From IMG/VR virus record IMGVR_UViG_3300046167_000598, positions 1 to 36,930 of that record: a stretch of DNA of 36,930 nt; one strand, given 5' to 3'. This DNA is from a virus. Below, piece after piece: positions 13,977 through 20,347 of this stretch (position 1 is the stretch's first letter; each line of letters starts with the position of its first letter). A program made the translations under genes and the position numbers. The notes under the pieces were generated by a model, which was not told the DNA's origin, did not search any database, and was given only the letters and a program-made list of their open reading frames with translations.

Positions 13977-14222
13977 ATGAAGAATATACGGAGATTACTA
14001 AAACACGTAGAGGAAGGCGAATATTGGGGCGAACTAGGAGAAGATGCGGCTCGTGACCTTGACGAAATATCAGAACGAATGTATGCGCTAGAAAGTATGT
14101 GCAACATCCTGAACAAGTGCGGGTTTCAAATCGATGGCTCATCCCAAGACACTGAATACGTGTTATGGGCAGAAAAGCTTATCAATGAAGCAGTAGAACA
14201 ATACAATACAAACAAACGATGA
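13977..14222 (+). CDS. Small hypothetical helical protein
   Basis: An 81-residue helical protein: MKNIRRLLKHVEEGEYWGEL, then a helix with SERMYALESMCNILNK and a C-terminal helix. It follows the previous gene by 3 bases (ACC leader) and overlaps the next start. Unknown function. Confidence 0.55.
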   Translation: MKNIRRLLKHVEEGEYWGELGEDAARDLDEISERMYALESMCNILNKCGFQIDGSSQDTEYVLWAEKLINEAVEQYNTNKR

Positions 14223-14368
14223 ACGAGGAATACAACTGCGAGTTTTGCGATAAGCAAATGACTGAGGAAGACCACGACTTCTGCGATATATGTGGCGATT
14301 GCCTAGAAGAAAATGAACAAGAAGTAGAAGATGATATCGTTCTTCTCGTCAGACACACTACCAAATGA
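14219..14368 (+). CDS. Zinc-ribbon mini-protein
   Basis: A 49-residue acidic protein with two CxxC pairs, C7-x2-C10 and C22-x2-C25 (NCEFCDKQ and FCDICGDC, with a fifth cysteine at 28). This is the layout of a small zinc ribbon. The acidic C-terminal half (ENEQEVEDDIV) follows. Small zinc-ribbon phage proteins often bind host proteins or nucleic acid, but no target can be named. ATG and TGA overlap both neighbours. Confidence 0.55.
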   Translation: MNEEYNCEFCDKQMTEEDHDFCDICGDCLEENEQEVEDDIVLLVRHTTK

Positions 14369-14559
14369 ATAAAAAATACCACATGAAAAAAGAAATCATT
14401 AACCGCCTCGAATACGTAGAGGAAACATATGCAGGTGAACTAGAAACGTGGCGCGATCCCGTAACAGGAAACTACTACCACGTACCCATCGAAATCAAAC
14501 GTCGTTGGAATGAATCAGAAGTGATTGGAAACGACAAAGGAAATGGAGACAATGACTAA
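14365..14559 (+). CDS. Small hypothetical protein
   Basis: A 64-residue protein (from MNKKYHMKKEIINRLEYVEE). The second methionine at 14383 is an equally good start because an A-rich leader precedes it. The centre has TWRDPVTGNYYHVPIEIKRR. The first ATG overlaps the stop of the zinc-ribbon gene. Unknown function. Confidence 0.5.
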   Translation: MNKKYHMKKEIINRLEYVEETYAGELETWRDPVTGNYYHVPIEIKRRWNESEVIGNDKGNGDND

Positions 14560-14623
14560 CGAAGAACTACAAGACCTATACGGACTAGAATGGATTGATT
14601 ACATAGAATACCTAGAACAATGA
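14552..14623 (+). CDS. Very small acidic peptide gene (uncertain)
   Basis: A 23-residue reading, beginning MTNEELQDLYGLEWIDYIEY. It overlaps the preceding gene by 8 bases and the next by 4 (ATGA), exactly like its neighbours. The tight fit argues for a real peptide or a coupling leader. Its length does not allow more. Confidence 0.4.
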   Translation: MTNEELQDLYGLEWIDYIEYLEQ

Positions 14624-14904
14624 ACGAAGCAAAAATAATTGATGACTACTACGAAGTGTTAAACGTCCCTATGGAGCTAGTGTCAAGAAGGCACGAGCAC
14701 CTACAGCCAAGAGTCGCTCTCATGGTTGCTATGTCAAGATACAGAACAGACACAAGGCTTGGTGACTTGTTTGGTCTTGACCGATCAAGCGTCAACCACC
14801 ACAGGAACAACCACAAGAACAACACAGAAACGTGGGGAGGATACAAAAATCACTACGACCTAGCATGCAGTATCATTAATCAAAACCTAAAACGAAGAAT
14901 ATGA
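14620..14904 (+). CDS. DnaA domain IV-like helix-turn-helix protein
   Basis: A 94-residue DNA-binding candidate. Residues 30-62 (RVALMVAMSRYRTDTRLGDL then FGLDRSSVNHHRNN) resemble the DnaA C-terminal domain, in which a basic loop and the sequence GxxFGxRDHxTVxxA contact DnaA boxes. Here the recognition helix reads LDRSSVNHHR. The ATPase part of DnaA is absent. It could be the protein that binds the iterons or other repeats upstream, or a regulator. The C-terminus is basic (NQNLKRRI). The ATG overlaps the preceding peptide gene. Confidence 0.55.
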   Translation: MNEAKIIDDYYEVLNVPMELVSRRHEHLQPRVALMVAMSRYRTDTRLGDLFGLDRSSVNHHRNNHKNNTETWGGYKNHYDLACSIINQNLKRRI

Positions 14905-15140
14905 CTAAGCTACAAACCATTGTGAAGAATGCGTACCCTTCAGAAAAAGAGAAGGACAAGGTTCTTCTGCTGACTGACGACTTGACAAACGAGCTGATGG
15001 ACAGGTTGATAAGAATTCATCTAAAAGATGGACTTGAATCAGACCAAGATGACGCTGCATACGAATTCGTGTGGGAACAAGTGTCTTGTTTTGTTTGGTC
15101 AATGCGTGACGACTTTAATTGGGAGTCTTTTGGTAAATAA
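14901..15140 (+). CDS. Hypothetical acidic protein
   Basis: A 79-residue acidic protein, MTKLQTIVKNAYPSEKEKDK at the start and a helical C-terminus with aromatic residues (YEFVWEQVSCFVWSMRDDF). It overlaps the HTH gene by 4 bases. No family recognised. Confidence 0.55.
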   Translation: MTKLQTIVKNAYPSEKEKDKVLLLTDDLTNELMDRLIRIHLKDGLESDQDDAAYEFVWEQVSCFVWSMRDDFNWESFGK

Positions 15141-15157
15141 AACCTGAAACAAATAAC

Positions 15158-15301
15158 ATGAGCAGAAAGCAAAACAAAAACTCCAAGGAGACAACGGTTA
15201 GCGTAGTCTCTTCGGGCGCAAGACAGCTTGGTAGATACCTATCACCAAGAGCGTTAAGACGAAAAGAACAAAGAGAGAACAATAAAAACACAGAACAATG
15301 A
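15158..15301 (+). CDS. Small basic protein
   Basis: A 47-residue basic protein, MSRKQNKNSKETTVSVVSSG then ARQLGRYLSPRALRRKEQ. It follows an A-rich leader (AAACAAATAAC) after a 17-base gap and its TGA overlaps the next ATG. The composition suggests nucleic acid binding. No family recognised. Confidence 0.5.
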   Translation: MSRKQNKNSKETTVSVVSSGARQLGRYLSPRALRRKEQRENNKNTEQ

Positions 15302-15489
15302 AACTGACAGAACGACAGCTACTACACGCTATTGACATAGCCAAGATCCATGTCAAGCGTGGCGATGCACACCAAGAAGAGGTGGATTACCTGGAGGCTA
15401 TGCATGAGAAACATTACGGAAAGTTTGGATTGCAGAATATCAAGAACTACATTGCTCCAAATCATTCATTCCTAACCCATGGTAATTGA
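15298..15489 (+). CDS. Small hypothetical protein
   Basis: A 63-residue protein with a long helix (MKLTERQLLHAIDIAKIHVK) and a second helix YLEAMHEKHYGKF. It overlaps its neighbours on both sides by a few bases. Unknown function. Confidence 0.5.
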   Translation: MKLTERQLLHAIDIAKIHVKRGDAHQEEVDYLEAMHEKHYGKFGLQNIKNYIAPNHSFLTHGN

Positions 15490-15625
15490 AAAAGAAGTCC
15501 TAGACAGCGTGTACTTTATGTCAAGAATGTTTGGCTTAAAAGTACCTCATCTAAAAACAGTATACAACCAATCTAAAAAGTATGAAAGCAGAAATACAGG
15601 GAGTTACAATCGAGACAAACAATGA
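15479..15625 (+). CDS. Small hypothetical protein (overlapping gene)
   Basis: A 48-residue reading beginning MVIEKEVLDSVYFMSRMFGL with a basic tail. It overlaps the previous gene by 11 bases and the next reading by 44. One of the two overlapping readings may not be real; both have plausible leaders. Confidence 0.4.
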   Translation: MVIEKEVLDSVYFMSRMFGLKVPHLKTVYNQSKKYESRNTGSYNRDKQ

Positions 15626-15722
15626 TGCTGAAGATATTTTAACAATCGTTGTGAGCAAGAATGACGTGACCCATTCAGTAATTAACGTACCTTTGGACAA
15701 ACCCCAAGACAATGAAGTATGA
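15582..15722 (+). CDS. Small hypothetical protein (overlapping gene)
   Basis: A 46-residue strand-rich reading starting MKAEIQGVTIETNNDAEDIL, then TIVVSKNDVTHSVINV. Its leader is TCTAAAAAGT. Its final codons also form the leader AAACCCCAAGACA of the next gene. Supported mainly by position. Confidence 0.4.
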   Translation: MKAEIQGVTIETNNDAEDILTIVVSKNDVTHSVINVPLDKPQDNEV

Positions 15723-16002
15723 AATAACAGAAGCCCAGGAGCAGTCAATCAGCATCATCAAGGACGACCATGCTCTTGCTAATCCAATTGGTTTTAACGA
15801 GATAGTAATTGATCACGGCATGAAGTGCCAGCTTAACTCTCAAGGCAACCTAGAAGCAACCCCTGTTGACCACACCTTCCACTTCGAGATTCAAGAAGAC
15901 GAAAGCATATTGGTAACTGTTGAAGAGGTGTTTGACAAAGGATACAATATGTTTACAACCACGCATCAAATAGAAACAGACGGCACAATACATGACCTAT
16001 GA
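15712..16002 (+). CDS. Hypothetical acidic protein
   Basis: A 96-residue acidic, beta-rich protein: MKYEITEAQEQSISIIKDDH, later FHFEIQEDESILVTVEEV. The ATG stands after the leader AAACCCCAAGACA, identical to that of the 13131 gene. It overlaps the next start by 4 bases. Unknown function. Confidence 0.55.
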   Translation: MKYEITEAQEQSISIIKDDHALANPIGFNEIVIDHGMKCQLNSQGNLEATPVDHTFHFEIQEDESILVTVEEVFDKGYNMFTTTHQIETDGTIHDL

Positions 16003-16163
16003 GTAAATCAAACTACCCCCCAAAGGCGTGCAGTAGCATTAGAGAATACTACGAGCACTGCTACGAGCTGTCAGAGCTTGACAAGAACTACGACATGATG
16101 CATTTTTACCAACAGTTAATTACCAAGACAAATGAGCAAGGACAAACGGCAAGTGGGCGGTGA
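15999..16163 (+). CDS. Small hypothetical protein
   Basis: A 54-residue protein with MSKSNYPPKACSSIREYYEH and a helix CYELSELDKNYDMMHFYQQL. It is coupled to the previous gene by ATGA and overlaps the next gene by 32 bases. Its late codons carry the leader ACCAAGACAA of the next gene. Probably real but unproven. Confidence 0.45.
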   Translation: MSKSNYPPKACSSIREYYEHCYELSELDKNYDMMHFYQQLITKTNEQGQTASGR

Positions 16164-16476
16164 CCACTACAAAACAATGGAGATCCAGCCACTGGAATAC
16201 ATTGTCAAGAACGACATAGGCTACCTAGAAGGCAATGTCATAAAGTACGTCAGCCGATATCAGGCTAAGAACGGACTAGAAGACCTCAAGAAGGCAAAAC
16301 ATTATCTGAACATACTGATTGAACTTGAAGTAGAAAAACTAACGAAAGATGCTATACAAAACCTTGAAGAACTTGCTAACGAAACGGACTCAGATCAAGT
16401 CACCAACTGGCTCTATTCTAATTGCACCGACTGCCCCAAGGATTATGTCGACTGTTCATGCCCAGAAGACGACTGA
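16132..16476 (+). CDS. DUF3310 protein with cysteine-rich tail
   Basis: A 114-residue protein. Residues 6-60 match the DUF3310 phage family closely (RQVGGDHYKTMEIQPLEYI, GYLEGNVIKYVSRYQAKNG, DLKKAKHYL). The family is widespread in phages, is sometimes labelled nucleotide-kinase-like, and has no proven function. Beyond the domain lies an acidic helix and a tail with C98, C101, C108 and C110 (NCTDCPKDYVDCSCPEDD), which is unusual and could bind a metal. The leader ACCAAGACAA precedes the ATG. Confidence 0.75.
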   Translation: MSKDKRQVGGDHYKTMEIQPLEYIVKNDIGYLEGNVIKYVSRYQAKNGLEDLKKAKHYLNILIELEVEKLTKDAIQNLEELANETDSDQVTNWLYSNCTDCPKDYVDCSCPEDD

Positions 16477-16567
16477 CTTCAACGACTGGTCGCAAACTCT
16501 GTACGCAGAACGCATGAAGTTACACAACCTAAAGCCAAGAACTTATGACAGAGGATCAAGCGACTGA
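16445..16567 (+). CDS. Small overlapping reading frame (uncertain)
   Basis: A 40-residue reading, MSTVHAQKTTDFNDWSQTLY then AERMKLHNLKPRTYDRGS. It fills the 70-base gap between two firm genes but overlaps both by 23-32 bases. Its composition is protein-like. It may be a short coupled gene. Confidence 0.35.
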   Translation: MSTVHAQKTTDFNDWSQTLYAERMKLHNLKPRTYDRGSSD

Positions 16568-16823
16568 ACTGAAGTTCTTAGCAGCAAGAAACAAGCTAAA
16601 AGTTAGGCTTGAAATGATGGCTGACTTCGTGAGCAAGTCAACCCCTGAGAGCATTGGCAAGCAGAAGTATGAGAATCTTAGAGAGGTTGCTTCGCTAGGT
16701 CTGTTGCTGATCCTAGAGAACGACTGGCAATCAAGAACCATAAAGAACCTGAGAGAGGATCTTAATGCAGAAATGAGGAACAACAATGTGTTCTTAAAGA
16801 AGATGCTCGATGGCGATACCTAA
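16545..16823 (+). CDS. Hypothetical helical protein
   Basis: A 92-residue, mostly helical protein: MTEDQATELKFLAARNKLKV, NLREVASLGLLLILENDW, and a C-terminal coiled stretch. It overlaps the next gene by 14 bases. No family recognised. Confidence 0.55.
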   Translation: MTEDQATELKFLAARNKLKVRLEMMADFVSKSTPESIGKQKYENLREVASLGLLLILENDWQSRTIKNLREDLNAEMRNNNVFLKKMLDGDT

Positions 16824-16995
16824 GCACTGGCCTAACCCTCCCCGTTGGAACAAAGACTATCCGTGTCCTGCTTCAGTTACGCTTTACCTGTCTGCCCTCG
16901 CTTGTAGGCGATACAACAAGTCGTTTGTCATGCCGGAAGAACCTGACTGGAAAAAAATATGGAACGACTATAGGATTTTAAACAAAAACGATTAA
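16810..16995 (+). CDS. Hypothetical small protein rich in Trp and Pro
   Basis: A 61-residue protein with an unusual start (MAIPKHWPNPPRWNKDYPCP) and five tryptophans. It also has a helix with LYLSALACRRYNKSF. It overlaps the preceding gene and is followed 9 bases later by the next. Unknown function. Confidence 0.55.
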   Translation: MAIPKHWPNPPRWNKDYPCPASVTLYLSALACRRYNKSFVMPEEPDWKKIWNDYRILNKND

Positions 16996-17004
16996 ATTTG
17001 CAAA

Positions 17005-17412
17005 ATGAAAGACGATGAAATAAAAAGATTCAAGGCATTAGCCGAGAAGTACGACCTTCAGGCAACCGACTTCTGGAAGTCACCCCAAGGGTTTGTAATA
17101 ATCTCCAGGCGAGGTATTGAGAAGATACAGAATGGCCTGAACGCTGTTGTTTACTTTGACACAGTGCCTGAGTTTAGCAGCCCCCAAGACAACAAGTTTG
17201 TAGTCAAGGCGATAGGCCATATAGAGCAAGAAGACAAGTCGCTAACGAAGATGACCCAAACCTTTGGAGAGTCATCACCCAAGAACACAAGAGGAGGTGC
17301 TCAAGCTTACCCAATCGCTATGGCGGAAAAAAGAGCACTCTCAAGATGTATCCTTAAAATGTCTGACCTCTACACTTTAAATGTGTTTGGAGAAGACGAG
17401 ATCAATGAGTGA
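17005..17412 (+). CDS. Possible Rad52/Erf-like ssDNA annealing protein
   Basis: A 135-residue protein. The segment TQTFGESSPKN followed by AYPIAMAEKRALSRCILKMS and LYTLNVFGEDEIN recalls phage annealing and recombination proteins. In those, an AYPxxxAEKRA.xR helix and an acidic C-terminus (YSEDE) are common. The N-terminal half carries strands (GFVIISRRGIEKIQ, AVVYFDTVPEF). It directly precedes the SSB-like and helicase genes, which fits a role in recombination. The assignment is based on pattern only; another DNA-binding role is possible. Confidence 0.45.
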   Translation: MKDDEIKRFKALAEKYDLQATDFWKSPQGFVIISRRGIEKIQNGLNAVVYFDTVPEFSSPQDNKFVVKAIGHIEQEDKSLTKMTQTFGESSPKNTRGGAQAYPIAMAEKRALSRCILKMSDLYTLNVFGEDEINE

Positions 17413-17704
17413 TGAATATGATTGGGTAGAAGATCTACTCAACACACCGATAGAAGGTGTGCCGAACGTAACCTGGAGCACCCAAACGTGGCTGCTCGCA
17501 TTATTAAGAACCTCAACAATAGACCAAGATGAAGAAAGAGTAATAGAAGACGATATTATTGAAGGCAAATTCACTCCTGAGTCGCTAGAAGAACTGATCA
17601 TTCGACTCAAGATGAACCAACAACACTTCACTAATGTACCGAACCCCTCACAAAAGCAGATCAGATTATTTATCGAAAATTTATCAAAGAATGACAATCC
17701 CTAA
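17405..17704 (+). CDS. Hypothetical acidic protein in replication operon
   Basis: A 99-residue acidic protein: MSDEYDWVEDLLNTPIEGVP, a tryptophan-rich region (VTWSTQTWLLALLRTS), and a C-terminal helix. The start is taken at the ATG that overlaps the previous gene by 8 bases. An earlier methionine would extend it but lies inside that gene. Its position between a recombination candidate and an SSB-like gene suggests a helper role in DNA metabolism. Confidence 0.55.
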   Translation: MSDEYDWVEDLLNTPIEGVPNVTWSTQTWLLALLRTSTIDQDEERVIEDDIIEGKFTPESLEELIIRLKMNQQHFTNVPNPSQKQIRLFIENLSKNDNP

Positions 17705-18023
17705 AAGCGTGTCGCTATCGATCGACCTAAACAAAATCGATGACAAGTACATAACTCCTGGCAAAAACGGAGCAAGGTATCTAGACCTCAAGTTGGTCAA
17801 CACCCCTGATAATGAGTACGGCAATGACTACTTCGTGAGTCAAGGCTTACCAAAGGCTGTTCGTGACGAGGTCAAAGCCAGTGGAGGTGAGTATCCAAGA
17901 ACGCCAATCGTAGGAAACGCTAAGGCATGGCAGTGCATGGAAGGCAAGTCCAATGAAGGCAGTCAGGGTGCAAGCACCTCTGAGCCGAAAGCCGAGAGCC
18001 AATCAAACGACATGCCGTTCTGA
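17691..18023 (+). CDS. Probable single-stranded DNA-binding protein
   Basis: A 110-residue protein. Residues 1-70 are strand-rich with a SVSLSIDLNKID strand, KYITPGKNGARYLDLKL and NDYFVSQGLPK, an OB-fold-like order. The final third is low-complexity (SQGASTSEPKAESQ) and ends in SNDMPF. This has the form of the SSB tail DDIPF, a docking tip for partner proteins. Its stop touches the next start, and it sits just before the helicase gene. The tail motif and context carry the call. Confidence 0.65.
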   Translation: MTIPKSVSLSIDLNKIDDKYITPGKNGARYLDLKLVNTPDNEYGNDYFVSQGLPKAVRDEVKASGGEYPRTPIVGNAKAWQCMEGKSNEGSQGASTSEPKAESQSNDMPF

Positions 18024-18391
18024 TGCCGAAGCCAGAAGCTAACTTAAACGCAAGAGCTTACGCCTACTTGTTGCTAAAGGACTTCCTTGAGGTCCTTGGC
18101 AACAGGGCGGAGTCTTGTCTCGATTTAGAGACAGATAAAGCTGACCTGCTGTGGAGTATCCTGGAAGACACGGTGTCTGACTTTGGAAACGACATCTGCG
18201 GAACCGAGTTGACCTTCTCAGAAGATGGATCAATGGACGTGCAGTCTGATGTCCTTTCCTTTTTAGAAGCAAAAGAAGAAGTGGTTCCTGAAGAGACGTT
18301 GAACCTCACCCTGTCTGTGATTTTTGAACGCCTATCTTTACTAGAGGGCAAAATAGAATCCATGAATGGAAAAAGTAATATCAAATATTGA
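18023..18391 (+). CDS. Hypothetical protein before helicase gene
   Basis: A 122-residue acidic protein, MPKPEANLNARAYAYLLLKD at the start and a helical C-terminus (SVIFERLSLLEGKIESM). It overlaps the SSB-like stop by one base and the helicase start by 26. No family recognised. It could be a loader or partner for the helicase, which is only a guess from position. Confidence 0.55.
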   Translation: MPKPEANLNARAYAYLLLKDFLEVLGNRAESCLDLETDKADLLWSILEDTVSDFGNDICGTELTFSEDGSMDVQSDVLSFLEAKEEVVPEETLNLTLSVIFERLSLLEGKIESMNGKSNIKY

Positions 18392-19787
18392 AGCGATGAC
18401 CGACGACACGAGGTTTCATTTAGTTGGAGAGGACAAGAAGATTCCTCAGAAAGCTATGCCTTCGTCGTTGGCAGCCGTCATAAACTGGGCAGCAAACGAG
18501 GCAAGAACGCCCGTGCTCATGCTAGGACAGGTTGTGCATCTATTCAATGGGAGATATTATGAGGCTGGAAAGATGTACGACATAATGGAGGCGGCCCTGA
18601 ACAGGTTGAATCTTCCAATATCGTTTGCTATTGACCCGGATGTTTTAAGAGCAACGGAGAAGTCTCTGAGCGCCTGTATCGATCGGTACGGAGTGGACCT
18701 AGACATGAATCCAAGAGGCTTGAACTTCCGAGACGGGCGATTAATGATATCGCAAACGTCTCTTGAGTTTTTGGAGGGGCATGATCACAGGTCGGTATTT
18801 ACATACTGCCTTCCCTTCAATTACCATGGAGACCGAGAGCGATCTATTGTTTGGAGTAAGTTCATAGAACAAATCATCCCTAACGAGGAGATGAGGAGGT
18901 ATGTACTTTCTTCTTTCATTAACGCCATTGCAGGAGACCCTATGCACGCACAGAGAATGTTGCTGCTTATGGGTGTCGGAGCAAGCGGTAAATCTACACT
19001 TATTGACGCAGTGGTTGCGGCAATAGGGAAACAGAATGCGTGCCGAGTAGATGATTTAAGGAACCTAACCAAGGACGAGAGCCGATACAGGATCGACCTG
19101 GCTAACCACATCCTTTGCATCTGCGGTGACGCATCAGGAAACCTTGGCAACAAGGACGTGTTGAAACAGATCGTTTCTAAGGAGGAAATAAGCGGGCGTC
19201 GATTGTACAAAGAGGTTGAATACTTTGTGCCGAGGGCCTCGCTGATCGTTGCTTCTAACGAGATTGGTTTTACACACGCCCTTGGAGACTCAGGGATAAG
19301 CCGACGGATTGACATCATTCAGTTTAACAACCCCGTGGAGGAGAGGAACAGAGACCCTTTTATTGGGTTGAAGCTGGCCTCGCCCAACGAACAGCGGGAG
19401 ATGGTGTTGGACATGGTGGCCTGTCTGATTGAAATGCAAAACAACCATGGTCGCATGGTCAGACCAGACGCTTTGGCTCAGGCCCTGGACGATCTTCGTT
19501 ACGATGGAGACACCTTTCTTTCCTTCCTGGGGAGTGCAGGTGTTGAGATCATAAAGAAGGGCCAGGAGGACGAGCACTCAAAATGGATTCATCAGTCAAA
19601 CCTGTTCGGTGCATACAACTACTTCTGTGGGCTGAATGGAAACAAGTTGGGAACGATGCGAACCCTGAAGGGTAAGTGTAAGTCCCATGGCGTTTTCCAG
19701 GAGTCTGCTGGTAAGAGACAGCACAAGTTCCTGTTTAAGGTTTCTAACGAGAGGGATTTTAAACAAACGTTTAACCTGCTAAAATGA
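18366..19787 (+). CDS. SF3 replicative helicase (D5/P4-type primase C-terminal ATPase)
   Basis: A 473-residue helicase. Walker A is GVGASGKS (203-210), Walker B the hydrophobic strand ending CICGD (251-255), and motif C the strand SLIVASNE with N298. An arginine finger lies in ISRRIDIIQF (R313/R314). The first 190 residues correspond to the D5_N-like region (FNGRYYEA, NPRGLNFRDG). No primase or polymerase active site is present, so it is shorter than P4 alpha or prim-pol fusions. It probably unwinds DNA at the iteron region. A second methionine at 18396 would remove the overlap with the previous gene. Confidence 0.88.
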   Translation: MEKVISNIEAMTDDTRFHLVGEDKKIPQKAMPSSLAAVINWAANEARTPVLMLGQVVHLFNGRYYEAGKMYDIMEAALNRLNLPISFAIDPDVLRATEKSLSACIDRYGVDLDMNPRGLNFRDGRLMISQTSLEFLEGHDHRSVFTYCLPFNYHGDRERSIVWSKFIEQIIPNEEMRRYVLSSFINAIAGDPMHAQRMLLLMGVGASGKSTLIDAVVAAIGKQNACRVDDLRNLTKDESRYRIDLANHILCICGDASGNLGNKDVLKQIVSKEEISGRRLYKEVEYFVPRASLIVASNEIGFTHALGDSGISRRIDIIQFNNPVEERNRDPFIGLKLASPNEQREMVLDMVACLIEMQNNHGRMVRPDALAQALDDLRYDGDTFLSFLGSAGVEIIKKGQEDEHSKWIHQSNLFGAYNYFCGLNGNKLGTMRTLKGKCKSHGVFQESAGKRQHKFLFKVSNERDFKQTFNLLK

Positions 19788-20347
19788 ACATACTACAACA
19801 ACTAAACAACACTAAGTTTTTAGACAATAATGAAATAGATTGGCTGACATCGGACATACTAGGAGAGTTCGATTGTTCGTCGGCTAGGCACTGTGGAGAT
19901 CGCAGGTTGATTGCCTGGTTTTTGCGTAACGTAGCGTACTTGCCATACAAGAAAATATCAGATGCTCTGGGTTACTTTCGCGCTCCCCAAGCATATTTAG
20001 CGGACATGAAGTTTGCTAACTCTGCTGGGATGACGTTCTCGATATCTGGTGTTGACAAACACAAGGTGGACATGATGAGGAGCATTGCCGACGGTTACTA
20101 TGACTGTAGCAAAAACCTTTATCTCGATCGAGTTTCGAACGAGTACCTAGAGGAGGCTCTTCTTTACGGCGCTTGCAAGGCTTGTGGAATCTATGACAGA
20201 AAATCTAATTACAATGCTGGGTTTGATTTAAAAAAATCGCCTACAGACTCACAGCTTTTTAACCTAAAGGATTTAATACACATGTATGAAAACAACGAAA
20301 GCATAAATGATTTCCTTGACATATTTGAAATAACAAAGAATGAGTAA
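19784..20347 (+). CDS. Hypothetical protein, possible DNA-binding
   Basis: A 187-residue protein coupled to the helicase gene (ATGA). The segment DRRLIAWFLRNVAYLPYKKI followed by SDALGYFRAPQAYLADMKF is helical and may hold a winged-helix-like motif. The C-terminal half has two cysteines (ACKACGIYDRK). Its role in replication is suggested only by position. Confidence 0.55.
   Translation: MNILQQLNNTKFLDNNEIDWLTSDILGEFDCSSARHCGDRRLIAWFLRNVAYLPYKKISDALGYFRAPQAYLADMKFANSAGMTFSISGVDKHKVDMMRSIADGYYDCSKNLYLDRVSNEYLEEALLYGACKACGIYDRKSNYNAGFDLKKSPTDSQLFNLKDLIHMYENNESINDFLDIFEITKNE

Noticed and set aside
18821-19318. 165-codon minus-strand frame
   Set aside because: Antisense to the helicase gene with no independent support.
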